The position numbers were made by a program, and so were the translations under genes. From NCBI GenBank assembly GCA_017432005.1, contig JAFRKA010000013.1, positions 1 through 64,000 of the forward strand: a stretch of DNA of 64,000 nucleotides. The letters are read 5' to 3'. The stretch's first letter is position 1. Every line of letters starts with the position of its first letter. Shown piece by piece: positions 24,873 to 33,870 of the stretch. This DNA is from Erysipelotrichaceae bacterium. GTDB lineage: Bacteria > Bacillota_I > Bacilli_A > Erysipelotrichales > Erysipelotrichaceae. A model generated the notes under the pieces. It was given only the letters and a program-made list of their open reading frames with translations. It made no database searches and had not been told where the DNA came from.

Positions 24873-27800
24873 TGATAGTTTTCCAGCTGCCGGTTGGCTC
24901 GTTCGATCAGTTCCTCGATAGTGTATCGTTCAAACATCGCCAGCCGGAAATTCATATCCAGTTTGTCATCGCCATAGGCATAGACGATGAATTTCCTTTG
25001 TTGAGGCAGATAGTTCATGACGTTCTGCTCAATGCCGGTCAGGGCTTTCAGAGAGTCTGAATCAAGACTGATGATATTGAGGAGCGTATCATTATAAACA
25101 AACAGTTCATCGTCATAGAATTCAAAGCGGAACATCTTAGCCGAAACATAGGTGGTCTCCGGAGAAGAGAGTGTGACACTTCTGATCTCTTCGCTGTCTT
25201 TGTAGATCCTGAGACTGTCATCCGGATAGACACAATACAGTTTTCCATCATGATAAGCAAAGCTGGTGACCTGTTCCCCGGTATAAGGTATCTCACTCAG
25301 CAGCGTTCCGTCTGTTGAACAGATGTTCAGACTGTCTTCAGATGAATACATGACCTTTCCGTCTCCGAGTGCGGCAACGAAACCTTCAGCCATATCTCTT
25401 TCAAAGATAGTGCTGCTTCCGCTTTCCAGATCAAGCAGGATCGCTTTGCGGCTCTTTTCACTGTTGTCTTTCGCAAAACTGTATCCGCAGCTGAAGATAT
25501 ATCTTCCGTCAGCGGATACGACCATTTCCGCCGGATAATAATAACTGCCGTTGTGATTGACCATGAAGATCGGTCCGAGATCAGCCGTAAATGTCTTCTG
25601 TTCACCGCTGACAAGATCATAGATATAGATCAGATCAGGATTATCGAGATCATGATAATACAGGACATGATTCTGACAGATGAATGATGAAGGAGCGAGA
25701 TAGAAATTGTCGACATAGATCATCTCACTGCGGCTCAGCGGGTAAGAGAAGAATCCGGAGCCGACACAGAAGTCGAAAGATCCAAGATCAGTCTCCTTCA
25801 CGATCTTTCCGGAAACGCTGTCCATTTCCACCAGCGACAGTGCCCCTTCGTCACCGCTAGCCTTCAGTACGAATACTTCGCCATCGATGATATCCAGCAG
25901 ATGATAGTAGGCATCCTGATCATAGACATATTCCGTCTTTACTCTTTTTTCCGAGACATCGGCGATCCCGATCAGATATTCATTCTTGAAAACGATCGTG
26001 TCGTTATCGGTGATATATTCGACCGGCGGATACGGATAGGCATTGCCGTCAAGGTATTCGAGACTGTCATCATACAGATATTCGTAGATATAGACATTGC
26101 CTTCGTAAAGGATCGCATAGTCACAGTACAGGGTGCTGTGTCTGTCAAGGATCTTCTGGATATCGCTGATACCGGCAGGAAAACTGCGGTTCAATGCTGC
26201 CTGGCCGTCATCAAACCAGAAAGTTCCTTCATAGCCGTTGTCACAGATCATGATAAGTGAATCATCAGACATATTTATGATCTTGCTGATGGAAGAAGAC
26301 AGATGATATGTTTCATTTATCTTTCCTGATCCGTCGATCAGATAGATGCCGTTGCCCAGCGTGACGCAGATCCTTGCATCGCTGCGGGTGTAGACCCCTA
26401 CTTCATTGACAGCGAAACTGTTGTCGATATCCGTTTCAAAAAGCTTGCCGTTCAGATCATAGGCAGACAGTTTATATGTATTGTTGGAAACAGCTTCAAA
26501 ACCGTCTATCTTATAGGTCGAATACGGATTGGGATTATCCACGATATACAGGATACCGTTCTTATCGATACTGTAATGGATGATCTCGGTAAAGCTGTCC
26601 TGGATCCCGTAATATTTCGATGTTTCAAAATCGAATATTCCGCATTTCTCATCACCGAATGATTCTCTCATCTTTAAGGCAATAAAACGGTCGTCTTCCG
26701 ACCAGCAGAAATCCGTTATGTAGCCGCTCTCTTCTTCCGGTAATGGCATGGAGAGATAATAGTTGCCTTCGGTATCCACGATCTGCATCGCAAAAGAATC
26801 ACTGGCTCCGATGTATTCCTTTGAATAACTCAGATGTGATCTGCTCAGTGTCTGATATTTCAGCGGTACGCTCCAGATCTTCTTTCCTTCCAGATAATCA
26901 TAGGATTCCAGCTGACTGGTCAGATCGGCGATGACTTCACCGCTCTTGCCTTCATGGATATCGGCTGGGATCGATGAAGCTCTGAAAGAAGCGATCTCTT
27001 CTCTGCTTTGCAGATCATAGGTATGGATCAGGCCACTCTTGTCGATAAAGACGATGTATTTGTTGCTGCGGGTGACGAAATACTCGGTGATGTTGTTGAC
27101 TACATCGATGCGCCATGACTCTTCAACATTATACGGAACAGCATAGGCATAGGAAGCCTTGCTCAGGGCATAGACGGCATCATCAATGACCGGACGGTCA
27201 TTGTCTTCATCAGGCAAGGCCTTCAGTGCTGATTGCAGTGCCATAAGACGGTCCTGTCCGTCATAGTATTCCAGAGCTTCTTTTGCCAGTACTTTTGATT
27301 CATTGATCAGCGCCTGCCGGTAGTTCCTGGAGATCTGGGCATTGCTCCAGAGCAGATAGGCGATCGCGATCGTCGCAGCAGCAGCTGCTGAACCAAGGAT
27401 CGTAAAAAGACGTCTGCGGCGGTACTTTTCCTGACGCAGGATCAGTTCATCGTAGTTGCAGCCGATCATGGCCGAAACAAGACGCGGCAGTTCGATCCGG
27501 TTGGCATCCTTGAAATCACCGCGGTAATCGCAGGCCAGCGGTTCCGCATTGACTTTTTCTGTTTTCTTCTTACCCTTTTTATCCGTTACTGTCCTGGTAT
27601 AGTGGAGGAGCTGTTCGGGGAAGATAGATGGCGGTTCTCCTTCCGAGAGGACACACAGTATATGATCACGGTCGTGATTCTTAAGAAAAGTGTCTATCTC
27701 CATCAGACACCATTTTGATTCATTATATTGCGGAGAACAGATGACGATCAGATAATCTGATGCCTCCAGAGCATCCTCGATCTTCTGAGCCAGATCAGAG

Positions 27801-27979
27801 TTCAGTTCCAGCTCCTCCTGATCACGGAAGACTCTGTCGATCTTGCTGATATGATACTTCTCCTGGATGGCCTTCGGTATCTTAAAACGCTCCAGGGAAT
27901 GCTGGATCTCTTTTGCTACTTCGATATCACGGGGAGTGTGCCTGTAGGATATAAAGGCATTGTAATGAACATCACTCAT
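24869..27979 (-). CDS. TIR-domain membrane protein with large beta-propeller-like C-terminal region
   Basis: 1036 residues. A TIR domain occupies about 1-175: it opens with NAFISYRHT, and SPQYNESKWCLMEID near 82-96 holds the expected catalytic glutamate, E94, of NAD-consuming TIRs. A Lys-rich insertion sits near 133-142. RRRR precedes one membrane segment (about 191-211), then a short helical stretch (215-265). The remaining 770 residues are mostly strands in repeated units of the WD40/PQQ propeller kind (for example VDTEGNYYLSMPL, YDLNGKLFETDID). TIR lies inside, the propeller outside, if topology follows the positive residues. It follows the RyR gene after one base. A role in signalling or defence is inferred. 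Confidence 0.78.
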   Translation of the reverse strand: MSDVHYNAFISYRHTPRDIEVAKEIQHSLERFKIPKAIQEKYHISKIDRVFRDQEELELNSDLAQKIEDALEASDYLIVICSPQYNESKWCLMEIDTFLKNHDRDHILCVLSEGEPPSIFPEQLLHYTRTVTDKKGKKKTEKVNAEPLACDYRGDFKDANRIELPRLVSAMIGCNYDELILRQEKYRRRRLFTILGSAAAAATIAIAYLLWSNAQISRNYRQALINESKVLAKEALEYYDGQDRLMALQSALKALPDEDNDRPVIDDAVYALSKASYAYAVPYNVEESWRIDVVNNITEYFVTRSNKYIVFIDKSGLIHTYDLQSREEIASFRASSIPADIHEGKSGEVIADLTSQLESYDYLEGKKIWSVPLKYQTLSRSHLSYSKEYIGASDSFAMQIVDTEGNYYLSMPLPEEESGYITDFCWSEDDRFIALKMRESFGDEKCGIFDFETSKYYGIQDSFTEIIHYSIDKNGILYIVDNPNPYSTYKIDGFEAVSNNTYKLSAYDLNGKLFETDIDNSFAVNEVGVYTRSDARICVTLGNGIYLIDGSGKINETYHLSSSISKIINMSDDSLIMICDNGYEGTFWFDDGQAALNRSFPAGISDIQKILDRHSTLYCDYAILYEGNVYIYEYLYDDSLEYLDGNAYPYPPVEYITDNDTIVFKNEYLIGIADVSEKRVKTEYVYDQDAYYHLLDIIDGEVFVLKASGDEGALSLVEMDSVSGKIVKETDLGSFDFCVGSGFFSYPLSRSEMIYVDNFYLAPSSFICQNHVLYYHDLDNPDLIYIYDLVSGEQKTFTADLGPIFMVNHNGSYYYPAEMVVSADGRYIFSCGYSFAKDNSEKSRKAILLDLESGSSTIFERDMAEGFVAALGDGKVMYSSEDSLNICSTDGTLLSEIPYTGEQVTSFAYHDGKLYCVYPDDSLRIYKDSEEIRSVTLSSPETTYVSAKMFRFEFYDDELFVYNDTLLNIISLDSDSLKALTGIEQNVMNYLPQQRKFIVYAYGDDKLDMNFRLAMFERYTIEELIERANRQLENYQ

Positions 27980-27980
27980 C

Positions 27981-29882
27981 TTATTCTTTATCTAATATCT
28001 TCAGTATCTGTCTGAGAAGCTTCTTGTCGGCTTCGATATAATCGCTCTTGCGGTCTGAACCGAGTCTAGAATAGATATCATCAGCCTTGTGTTCGACTTC
28101 ATCAAGAATATCATAAGGAACGATGGCCGGATGCAACAGCAGATCGTTGTCCTTGACGTTTTTGCCCTGGCTCTTGAGAGCGATCTTGTTCATCTGTTCG
28201 GTATCGGCACATCTCCAGCCCTGCAGACGCTGATAGGTATTCCAGCGTTCGTGTTCCGCTTCAGCCAGTCTCATCATATTGACATCATCGAGGATCCACT
28301 CTCTTACGAAATCCTCATCAGCTATATTGCGGTCTTTCTTGGACAGGATATAGGCCAGACGGTATTCCATGGCCAGAGCTGCACAATAGGAAGAGTTCTG
28401 ATTCACATAGGAATAATAGCCGGTATCTTCCAGCAGCTGTTCCTTCTCTTCATCAGAAAGCTGGAACACGTCGTGATCCTTGTCTGACAGATAAGCCAGA
28501 TGGGTCCTCTTGGCTGCCTTCTCCAGTTCCGGCATGATGAATGACTGATAGTCATAGCGCTTCGCATAGTTGCCGAAATAACGGATACTGTTATCCTCAT
28601 CGATAATCTTGTTGAGATCGCTGTCCTTCAGACTGCAGTAGATCAGCGGAGAAGTCAGATCAGGACTGAAACTGCTGAAAAGCCGTTTGAGCTGCATCGA
28701 TGTGCGGTAGGAATCCTCGTCGTCGTCCTTGCAGACAAAGACGACATCCGGAAGACGCAGCTGTTTTATCTCGGTCTCAAATTCCGGTGCGTAATTATCG
28801 AATTCATGGAAACGAACGTTGCAGTTGGAACCCTGTATCCTCTCTCTGGCAAAATAACGGTCAAAGTCACAGTTGAGGATCTCCGGGCTTTCATTTTTGA
28901 GCTTCTTCGCCAGCTTCTTTACATCAGCGGCAAAGACATGGATCGCATAACCTGTTCCCGGCTGGACCAGCAGGCAGAGCAGGTTGCGTAAGATCGACAG
29001 TGCAAGATCATTGCTGCCATAGATATGTATCTCATTATGCAGAGCCGGTGCCAGGATGTCTTTGCATTCCCTTAACAGACTGATGGCCAACATATTGTCT
29101 TCATCGATATAGCGCAGGTAGACATCTTTTCCGTAGTGCGCATCGAGATTCCTGATCAGTTCCAGTGAATCGCGGCTGACAAAATATCTGACGACGACTC
29201 TTTCGCGTGAATAATGTTTCTGTTTCAGCAGATAGTCACAAAGCGAAGTAACGGCGATGAGACAGTCCTGATGATCATCGTCGATCTCATAGAATTCATA
29301 GTTACGTCTGCTGCTGATATGCAGATGCTCGTTTCCTTCCAGGACCAGTGCATGTAATGAATAAGCCTTGGTCTTCAGCTGTTCCTCGGCATCTTCGCTG
29401 TTGCAGAAGATCAGGGTCTGCTTCCTGTCGTTCTCATAGATGCTTTCAGCGATCGCCAGGGAACGGTCATTGATCTGTGAGAAGACGTGAACGTTCTTGT
29501 GTCCGAACATCCTGAGACTGTCGAGCACGCTTCTGGAGAAGCTGATGATGAACATGGAGGCACAGACCGGTCCGGCGATATAAAGAGCATAAAGCAGACA
29601 CTTGTACATGGTCGCCAGCGGTTCTTCCTCAGGCAGGTATTCCATGATGGCTGTCGAGACGTTCATGCCTACGGCGATGATACCGTAGCGCAGCGCACCA
29701 AGTGTCGAGATCAGCAGGTCTGTCCCGTCAAGCAGATAGCACGGGAAGACCAGGGCCGAGATCGCAAAAGATACAATGAGTGTCAGAGCTGCTGAAAAAC
29801 TCTTGAGATCGTTCTTCAGTTTCAGGGCATAGCTCACACCGATGATGATTATTAATATCGATAATACAAAATATTTCAACAT
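27981..29882 (-). CDS. Membrane protein with two TrkA-N-like Rossmann regions and a RyR domain
   Basis: 633 residues. The N terminus has three or four hydrophobic segments (about 3-20, 30-50, 60-80, 93-115). Next comes a Rossmann-like region starting HKNVHVFSQINDRSLAIA (about 128-250) and a second starting NEIHIYGSNDLALSIL (about 280-420), both TrkA-N-like. The C terminus (about 535-605) carries a RyR-type domain: AEAEHERWNTYQRLQGWR followed by LLHPAIVPYDIL, the HE.W...GW...HP...PY pattern of ryanodine-receptor repeats. RyR domains in bacteria are proposed ligand sensors. GGAG before ATG 29882 fits. The pairing with TIR suggests one membrane complex. Confidence 0.72.
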   Translation of the reverse strand: MLKYFVLSILIIIIGVSYALKLKNDLKSFSAALTLIVSFAISALVFPCYLLDGTDLLISTLGALRYGIIAVGMNVSTAIMEYLPEEEPLATMYKCLLYALYIAGPVCASMFIISFSRSVLDSLRMFGHKNVHVFSQINDRSLAIAESIYENDRKQTLIFCNSEDAEEQLKTKAYSLHALVLEGNEHLHISSRRNYEFYEIDDDHQDCLIAVTSLCDYLLKQKHYSRERVVVRYFVSRDSLELIRNLDAHYGKDVYLRYIDEDNMLAISLLRECKDILAPALHNEIHIYGSNDLALSILRNLLCLLVQPGTGYAIHVFAADVKKLAKKLKNESPEILNCDFDRYFARERIQGSNCNVRFHEFDNYAPEFETEIKQLRLPDVVFVCKDDDEDSYRTSMQLKRLFSSFSPDLTSPLIYCSLKDSDLNKIIDEDNSIRYFGNYAKRYDYQSFIMPELEKAAKRTHLAYLSDKDHDVFQLSDEEKEQLLEDTGYYSYVNQNSSYCAALAMEYRLAYILSKKDRNIADEDFVREWILDDVNMMRLAEAEHERWNTYQRLQGWRCADTEQMNKIALKSQGKNVKDNDLLLHPAIVPYDILDEVEHKADDIYSRLGSDRKSDYIEADKKLLRQILKILDKE

Positions 29883-29899
29883 TTTCTTACTCCGCTACC

Positions 29900-30826
29900 T
29901 TAAATCTTACCTGTTTCCAGCCATCTGTAGATATCCTCATAAACAGTCTCTTTATCTGTTTCATTCAGTATCTCATGTCTGTCATTTTCGTATAATTTTA
30001 CAGTTATATCTTTAACTCCGACATCTGTCAGTGACTTGACAGCTGCTTCAACTTCTGCTCCGTTGGTGCCGACCGGGTCTTCCTTCCCGGAGACAAACAG
30101 CAACGGCAGATCCTTAGGGACTTTTCCCAGCAACCCACGGTCATGGAGCCTGGTGATGCCTTTGAACATCTCATAGTAGCCATTCACCGTGAAACGGAAA
30201 GTGCAGCGCGGTTCATTCAGATACCAGTCGACCAGTTTCTCATCCTTGCTGAGCCAGTCAACGCTGGTCCTTGCCGGTTCAAACTGTTTGTTGTAGGAAC
30301 CGAAAGCGATACTGTTTACCAGCCCGGAACGGTAACGCCAGCCTCTGAACAGAGCTATCACTTTGCACAGGAACATGCCCGCTTTGAGGACGGCTTTCGG
30401 TTCAAAACCGGTCCCCATGATGATCGCCTTGTCAGGCCCATCATCATAGTCGAACAGATACTGCCTGGCATAGAAAGAACCCATCGAATGACCCATTAGA
30501 TAATACGGAAGATCAGGATACAGTCCCTTCGTGATCTTCATCAGTTCATGCATATCATCGAGCAGATATCTGTTTCCGTCTGCTCCGAAATAGCCCCAAT
30601 CAGCTTCAGACTTAACGGAAGCACCGTGTCCCAGGTGATCGTTTCCGGTCACCAGATAGCCCTTTTCACACAGAAAAGCCGCAAAATTCTCATAGCGGTC
30701 AATGAATTCCACCATGCCATGCGCGATCTGCAGGATCGCTCTTACCGGAACATCCGGAACATAGCGGACTGCTCTTATGTCAGTATGCCCGTCGCTTGAC
30801 GGAAATGTGAATTCCTCTTTGATCAT
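29900..30826 (-). CDS. Alpha/beta-hydrolase (monoacylglycerol-lipase-like)
   Basis: 308 residues of the serine-aminopeptidase S33/monoacylglycerol lipase type. It has the oxyanion-hole region QIAHGMVEFIDRY, the HLGHG motif, the nucleophile elbow GHSMGSFYAR (serine near 112), an aspartate in VSGKEDPVG and a histidine in YENDRHEIL. It probably cleaves lipid or small esters in the cytosol. It begins directly after the stop of the 30827 gene and ends 17 bases before the RyR gene, so it belongs to the same transcription unit. Confidence 0.88.
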   Translation of the reverse strand: MIKEEFTFPSSDGHTDIRAVRYVPDVPVRAILQIAHGMVEFIDRYENFAAFLCEKGYLVTGNDHLGHGASVKSEADWGYFGADGNRYLLDDMHELMKITKGLYPDLPYYLMGHSMGSFYARQYLFDYDDGPDKAIIMGTGFEPKAVLKAGMFLCKVIALFRGWRYRSGLVNSIAFGSYNKQFEPARTSVDWLSKDEKLVDWYLNEPRCTFRFTVNGYYEMFKGITRLHDRGLLGKVPKDLPLLFVSGKEDPVGTNGAEVEAAVKSLTDVGVKDITVKLYENDRHEILNETDKETVYEDIYRWLETGKI

Positions 30827-31237
30827 TTATTGCCTCTTTATTTCGATCATTCCAAACATGATCATCAGACATTTAAGTACTTTTTCTTCATCATAGATGA
30901 TCAGTCGGCCATTCTCTTTTCTCATCAGACCTTCGACCTCAATGACATCATCATCTTCTTTTATTTCATAGCCCTCAGGTCCTGAACTGCAGCCATCCTT
31001 CTTTCTGAAGATATTGCCGATCACCTTATCCAGCGGATCATAGAAAAAGACCGGTGTATCCGATGAAGCGATATCCTTTTCCACATAGGCTATCTCATTA
31101 TCGTTATGGTCATAGATCCTGGTGCGGTATTTATAGGCAAAATCGTAGATCCCCCAGTATAAAAGCTGCCCGTTTTCATCAGACAGCTGAGTCTTTTTTC
31201 TTTCCATGAGATTATCTTCCGAGAATACCAGTTCCAC
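30827..31237 (-). CDS. LURP-one-related (YxjI-like) protein
   Basis: 136 residues in beta-rich units (WGIYDFAYKYRTRIYD, NEIAYVEKDI, DDDVIEVEGLM) resembling the LOR/YxjI family with a tubby-like barrel. I am not certain of the family. The GTG start at 31237 is supported by a TAAAAT box 6 bases upstream; a later ATG at 31207 has no ribosome binding site. It heads the unit that continues through the lipase, RyR and TIR genes. Confidence 0.6.
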   Translation of the reverse strand: MELVFSEDNLMERKKTQLSDENGQLLYWGIYDFAYKYRTRIYDHNDNEIAYVEKDIASSDTPVFFYDPLDKVIGNIFRKKDGCSSGPEGYEIKEDDDVIEVEGLMRKENGRLIIYDEEKVLKCLMIMFGMIEIKRQ

Positions 31238-31243
31238 ACTAAT

Positions 31244-31249
31244 ATTTTA
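31244..31249 (-). promoter_or_regulatory. Extended -10 box (leaderless GTG start)
   Basis: TGC then TAAAAT on the minus strand, ending 6 bases before GTG 31237. It is the only visible promoter for the TIR/RyR unit. Confidence 0.55.
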
Positions 31250-31259
31250 GCAAATATCA

Positions 31260-31265
31260 TATAAT
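31260..31265 (+). promoter_or_regulatory. -10 box (leaderless start of aldo/keto reductase)
   Basis: TATAAT ends 6 bases before ATG 31272. It lies 10 bases from the divergent box at 31244-31249. Confidence 0.55.
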
Positions 31266-31271
31266 TAAAAC

Positions 31272-32231
31272 ATGGAATATATCAAATTAGGAAATTCTGA
31301 ACTTAACGTCTCACGCCTGTGTCTGGGCTGCATGTCTTTCGGTGAACCGGAGGAAGGACAGTATCAGTGGACCCTTAGTTATGATAAATCAGAAAGAATC
31401 ATCCTCAAGGCCTATGAAAGCGGGATCAATTTCTTCGATACTTCCAATAATTATTCTGCCGGTTCCTCAGAACGTTTTCTCGGTCAGGCATTAAAGAACC
31501 TTGACCGCAGCAAGCTCGTCATCACCACCAAGTGTTATTTCAATGAAGGAAAGCTGTCACCGGAAGCCATACACAGAGAAGTAAAAGGCTCGCTGGAAAG
31601 ACTGCAGATGGATTATGTCGATCTTCTCGTCCTGCACCGTTTCGACTATGATACACCGGTCGAAGAGACGCTCAAAGCACTCGATGAAGAAGTGAAGATG
31701 GGACATATCCGCTACTACGGAGCCTCGGCCATGTACGGTCATCAGTTTGCGGAGTACTGCTACAAAGCCAGGGAACTGGGCTATCAGCCGTTCACGACAC
31801 TGCAGAATCACTACAACCTGATCTATCGTGAAGATGAAAGAGATCTGATACCGGTAGCTGAACAGTTCGGCGTCTCAAGGACTTCCTTTGCGCCATACGC
31901 TGCCGGAAGACTGGCCCGTAAAGAATATGATAACGAATCTACACGCTTCAGGCTGGATTCGATCGAAGGTACGAGATACGACAAGACTGCTGAAGCGGAT
32001 CAGAAGATCACCTCACGCGTCTGGGAAATCGCTCAGAAATACGGTGTCTCCATGAGCAATATCTGTATGGCCTGGCAGTTTGCCAAAGGCGTTGCTGCAC
32101 CGATCATCGGTGTTACAAAAGAGAAATATCTGGATGATGCCCTGAACTGCTTCAGTGTCCATCTGAGCGAAGAAGATATCAGATACCTTGAAGAACTCTA
32201 TGTTCCTCATCAGATCAACTGCAACCGTTAG
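31272..32231 (+). CDS. Aldo/keto reductase
   Basis: 319 residues of NADPH-dependent aldo/keto reductase of the YajO/YhdN kind. Catalytic tetrad regions: FFDTSNNYSAGSSE (Asp and Tyr), VITTKCYF (Lys) and VLHRFD (His). The C-terminal APIIGVTKEKYLDDAL forms the cofactor-binding loop. It reduces aldehydes or ketones; the substrate is unknown. It is monocistronic and ends in a terminator shared with the PAP2 gene. Confidence 0.92.
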   Translation: MEYIKLGNSELNVSRLCLGCMSFGEPEEGQYQWTLSYDKSERIILKAYESGINFFDTSNNYSAGSSERFLGQALKNLDRSKLVITTKCYFNEGKLSPEAIHREVKGSLERLQMDYVDLLVLHRFDYDTPVEETLKALDEEVKMGHIRYYGASAMYGHQFAEYCYKARELGYQPFTTLQNHYNLIYREDERDLIPVAEQFGVSRTSFAPYAAGRLARKEYDNESTRFRLDSIEGTRYDKTAEADQKITSRVWEIAQKYGVSMSNICMAWQFAKGVAAPIIGVTKEKYLDDALNCFSVHLSEEDIRYLEELYVPHQINCNR

Positions 32232-32257
32232 AAAAGAAGATCACTGATCTTCTTTTT
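32231..32257. terminator. Bidirectional terminator
   Basis: AAAAGAAGATCA and TGATCTTCTTTTT around one base, between convergent genes. Confidence 0.9.
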
Positions 32258-33182
32258 CATTGAATCGGAATATGTTATATCTGAACAGCCGGGGATAGAC
32301 CCCCATCGTGATGAAGGTGGCTGTACCGTAGCGCAAAAGACGCAGGAAACGGAAGAACAGCTGCGGAAGATCGGCGGAAAGATGTTCAAAAGGATATTTC
32401 ATCAGATAGGAAATGCTTAAGAAGATGATCCCGCCAAACAGTGTCCTGATCAGTCCTCTTAGCTTATTTGATGTGGTCTTAAAACTGCCGTGTCTTTCAT
32501 CATAGAGATCTGCCAGCAGAAAACCGATGATGATACCGGTGCATGACAGATAATCGTCCGTCATGCAGAAGAGCACACCCATAAGTGTATACAGGATGAT
32601 CACAGGATACAGGATCTTTGGCTCATATTTGTCCTGCAGCAGTTCAGCCACGATCGGAGTCACGATGCCGACGATCACCGCTGCCAGAACATCGGTAGGA
32701 TAATGGACACCAACGGCGACCCGCGCAAAACAGATCAGAAAGACGAGTATCGATCCCAGACTCAGCAGGATCTTCTTGCCATCCTGCAGAAAGAGCGAAA
32801 CAAAGATCGATGTTACATTCGCGGTATGACCGCTGGGAAATGAATAACCCTGCCTGAAGATGTCATCAAGCGGATAATCAGGATCGACCGGATAGAGACA
32901 TTCGATCGTTTCATTGGTCATATACGGACGCATGCGGTCAAAGATGTTTTTGATCTGATTGTTAACGATCATCGTTCCCAGGACATCGACAGCGATGCGC
33001 ATCCCCTTCCTCTTGTCATGATTCCAGTAGATATAGGCAATGATCAGTGCTGAAAACACCGGTTCGCCGAACTGGGTGATCGCTTTAATGATATATATCA
33101 TAAACGGATTGGCCGCAACGATGCTCTGCAGCCATTCCATCAGTCTGATTTCCCAGTCAAACTGGAAGACTGTTCCGGACAT
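32241..33182 (-). CDS. PAP2-superfamily membrane phosphatase
   Basis: 313 residues with several membrane segments. PAP2 motif 2 is YSFPSGHTAN (PSGH) and motif 3 is ARVAVGVHYPTDVLAA (R...H...D), with an N-terminal KNIFDRMRPY as motif 1 (K......RP). Members dephosphorylate lipid phosphates such as phosphatidate or undecaprenyl pyrophosphate. It starts directly at the stop of the GatD-like gene, so it may be part of the MurT/GatD-like unit, which favours a cell-envelope substrate. Confidence 0.88.
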   Translation of the reverse strand: MSGTVFQFDWEIRLMEWLQSIVAANPFMIYIIKAITQFGEPVFSALIIAYIYWNHDKRKGMRIAVDVLGTMIVNNQIKNIFDRMRPYMTNETIECLYPVDPDYPLDDIFRQGYSFPSGHTANVTSIFVSLFLQDGKKILLSLGSILVFLICFARVAVGVHYPTDVLAAVIVGIVTPIVAELLQDKYEPKILYPVIILYTLMGVLFCMTDDYLSCTGIIIGFLLADLYDERHGSFKTTSNKLRGLIRTLFGGIIFLSISYLMKYPFEHLSADLPQLFFRFLRLLRYGTATFITMGVYPRLFRYNIFRFNEKEDQ

Positions 33183-33869
33183 TTATTTTCTTTTCCTTAA
33201 TTCCTGCAGGGTATTGTCGTAGGCTTCCTGCTCATAAGGATAGACCCTTTCCTCGAATTTCTCACCGGCCAGGATCTTGACGATCACTTCCCTGAAAGCC
33301 GGATTCTTCACCAGGACCGGCCCGATGATATGGGTACCGAAGAAATTGCCTGTGCGATATCCTTCATAGTCGTTGTCGACGAGATTGCTGTCACGAAACT
33401 CATAGGTGAACAGTTTGTCTGCCTCTCCGCCTTTGATCAGCGATGATTTATTGATGAAGCCGACGACTTCCTTCGTTTCTTCATTTCTGGCGATCACATC
33501 GCCCGTATAACGTTTCTCGGTCGTAACAGTCTCAAAATTCAGGATACCGAGTGCTTCTTCATCATCGATCTTTCTTCCCAGCAGTTCCATGGCATTGCCG
33601 GTAAAAAGACCGGCTTTGCCTTTACTGATATATCTGCTGATAAATAGTTTGTATTTCATCAGATCCTTCATTGCGATCTTCAGTTTATCTTCAGTTCCTG
33701 ATCCCATATAGATGAAATCATACTGATTGAAATCGATCAGATCTTCGATATCTTTCTTTTCGACCTTTACTCTGATGCCCAGATCCTTGAGATATCTGCT
33801 TAAAACTGTGATATTGCCATGATCACCGTAAAGATTCATCAGGTTCGGATACAGATGCAGTATTTTCAT
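33183..33869 (-). CDS. GatD-like class I glutamine amidotransferase lacking the nucleophile
   Basis: 228 residues close to GatD, the glutaminase subunit that with MurT amidates D-glutamate of lipid II. Shared features: LYPNLMNLYGDHGN start, IYMGSGTEDK, and GTHIIGPVLVKNP with the catalytic histidine at H180. The nucleophile region, ICGG in classical GatD, reads GLFTGNAMELLG, so the cysteine is T90. Glutamine hydrolysis through the usual thioester looks impossible. It lies 1 base downstream of the MurT-like gene. It may be a structural subunit or act on another substrate. Confidence 0.78.
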   Translation of the reverse strand: MKILHLYPNLMNLYGDHGNITVLSRYLKDLGIRVKVEKKDIEDLIDFNQYDFIYMGSGTEDKLKIAMKDLMKYKLFISRYISKGKAGLFTGNAMELLGRKIDDEEALGILNFETVTTEKRYTGDVIARNEETKEVVGFINKSSLIKGGEADKLFTYEFRDSNLVDNDYEGYRTGNFFGTHIIGPVLVKNPAFREVIVKILAGEKFEERVYPYEQEAYDNTLQELRKRK

Positions 33870-33870
33870 A

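Noticed and set aside
24869..31237. Horizontally acquired defence island
   Set aside because: Base composition and codon style look like the neighbours by eye, and no integrase, tRNA junction or repeats flank the unit; transfer cannot be supported from this sequence alone.
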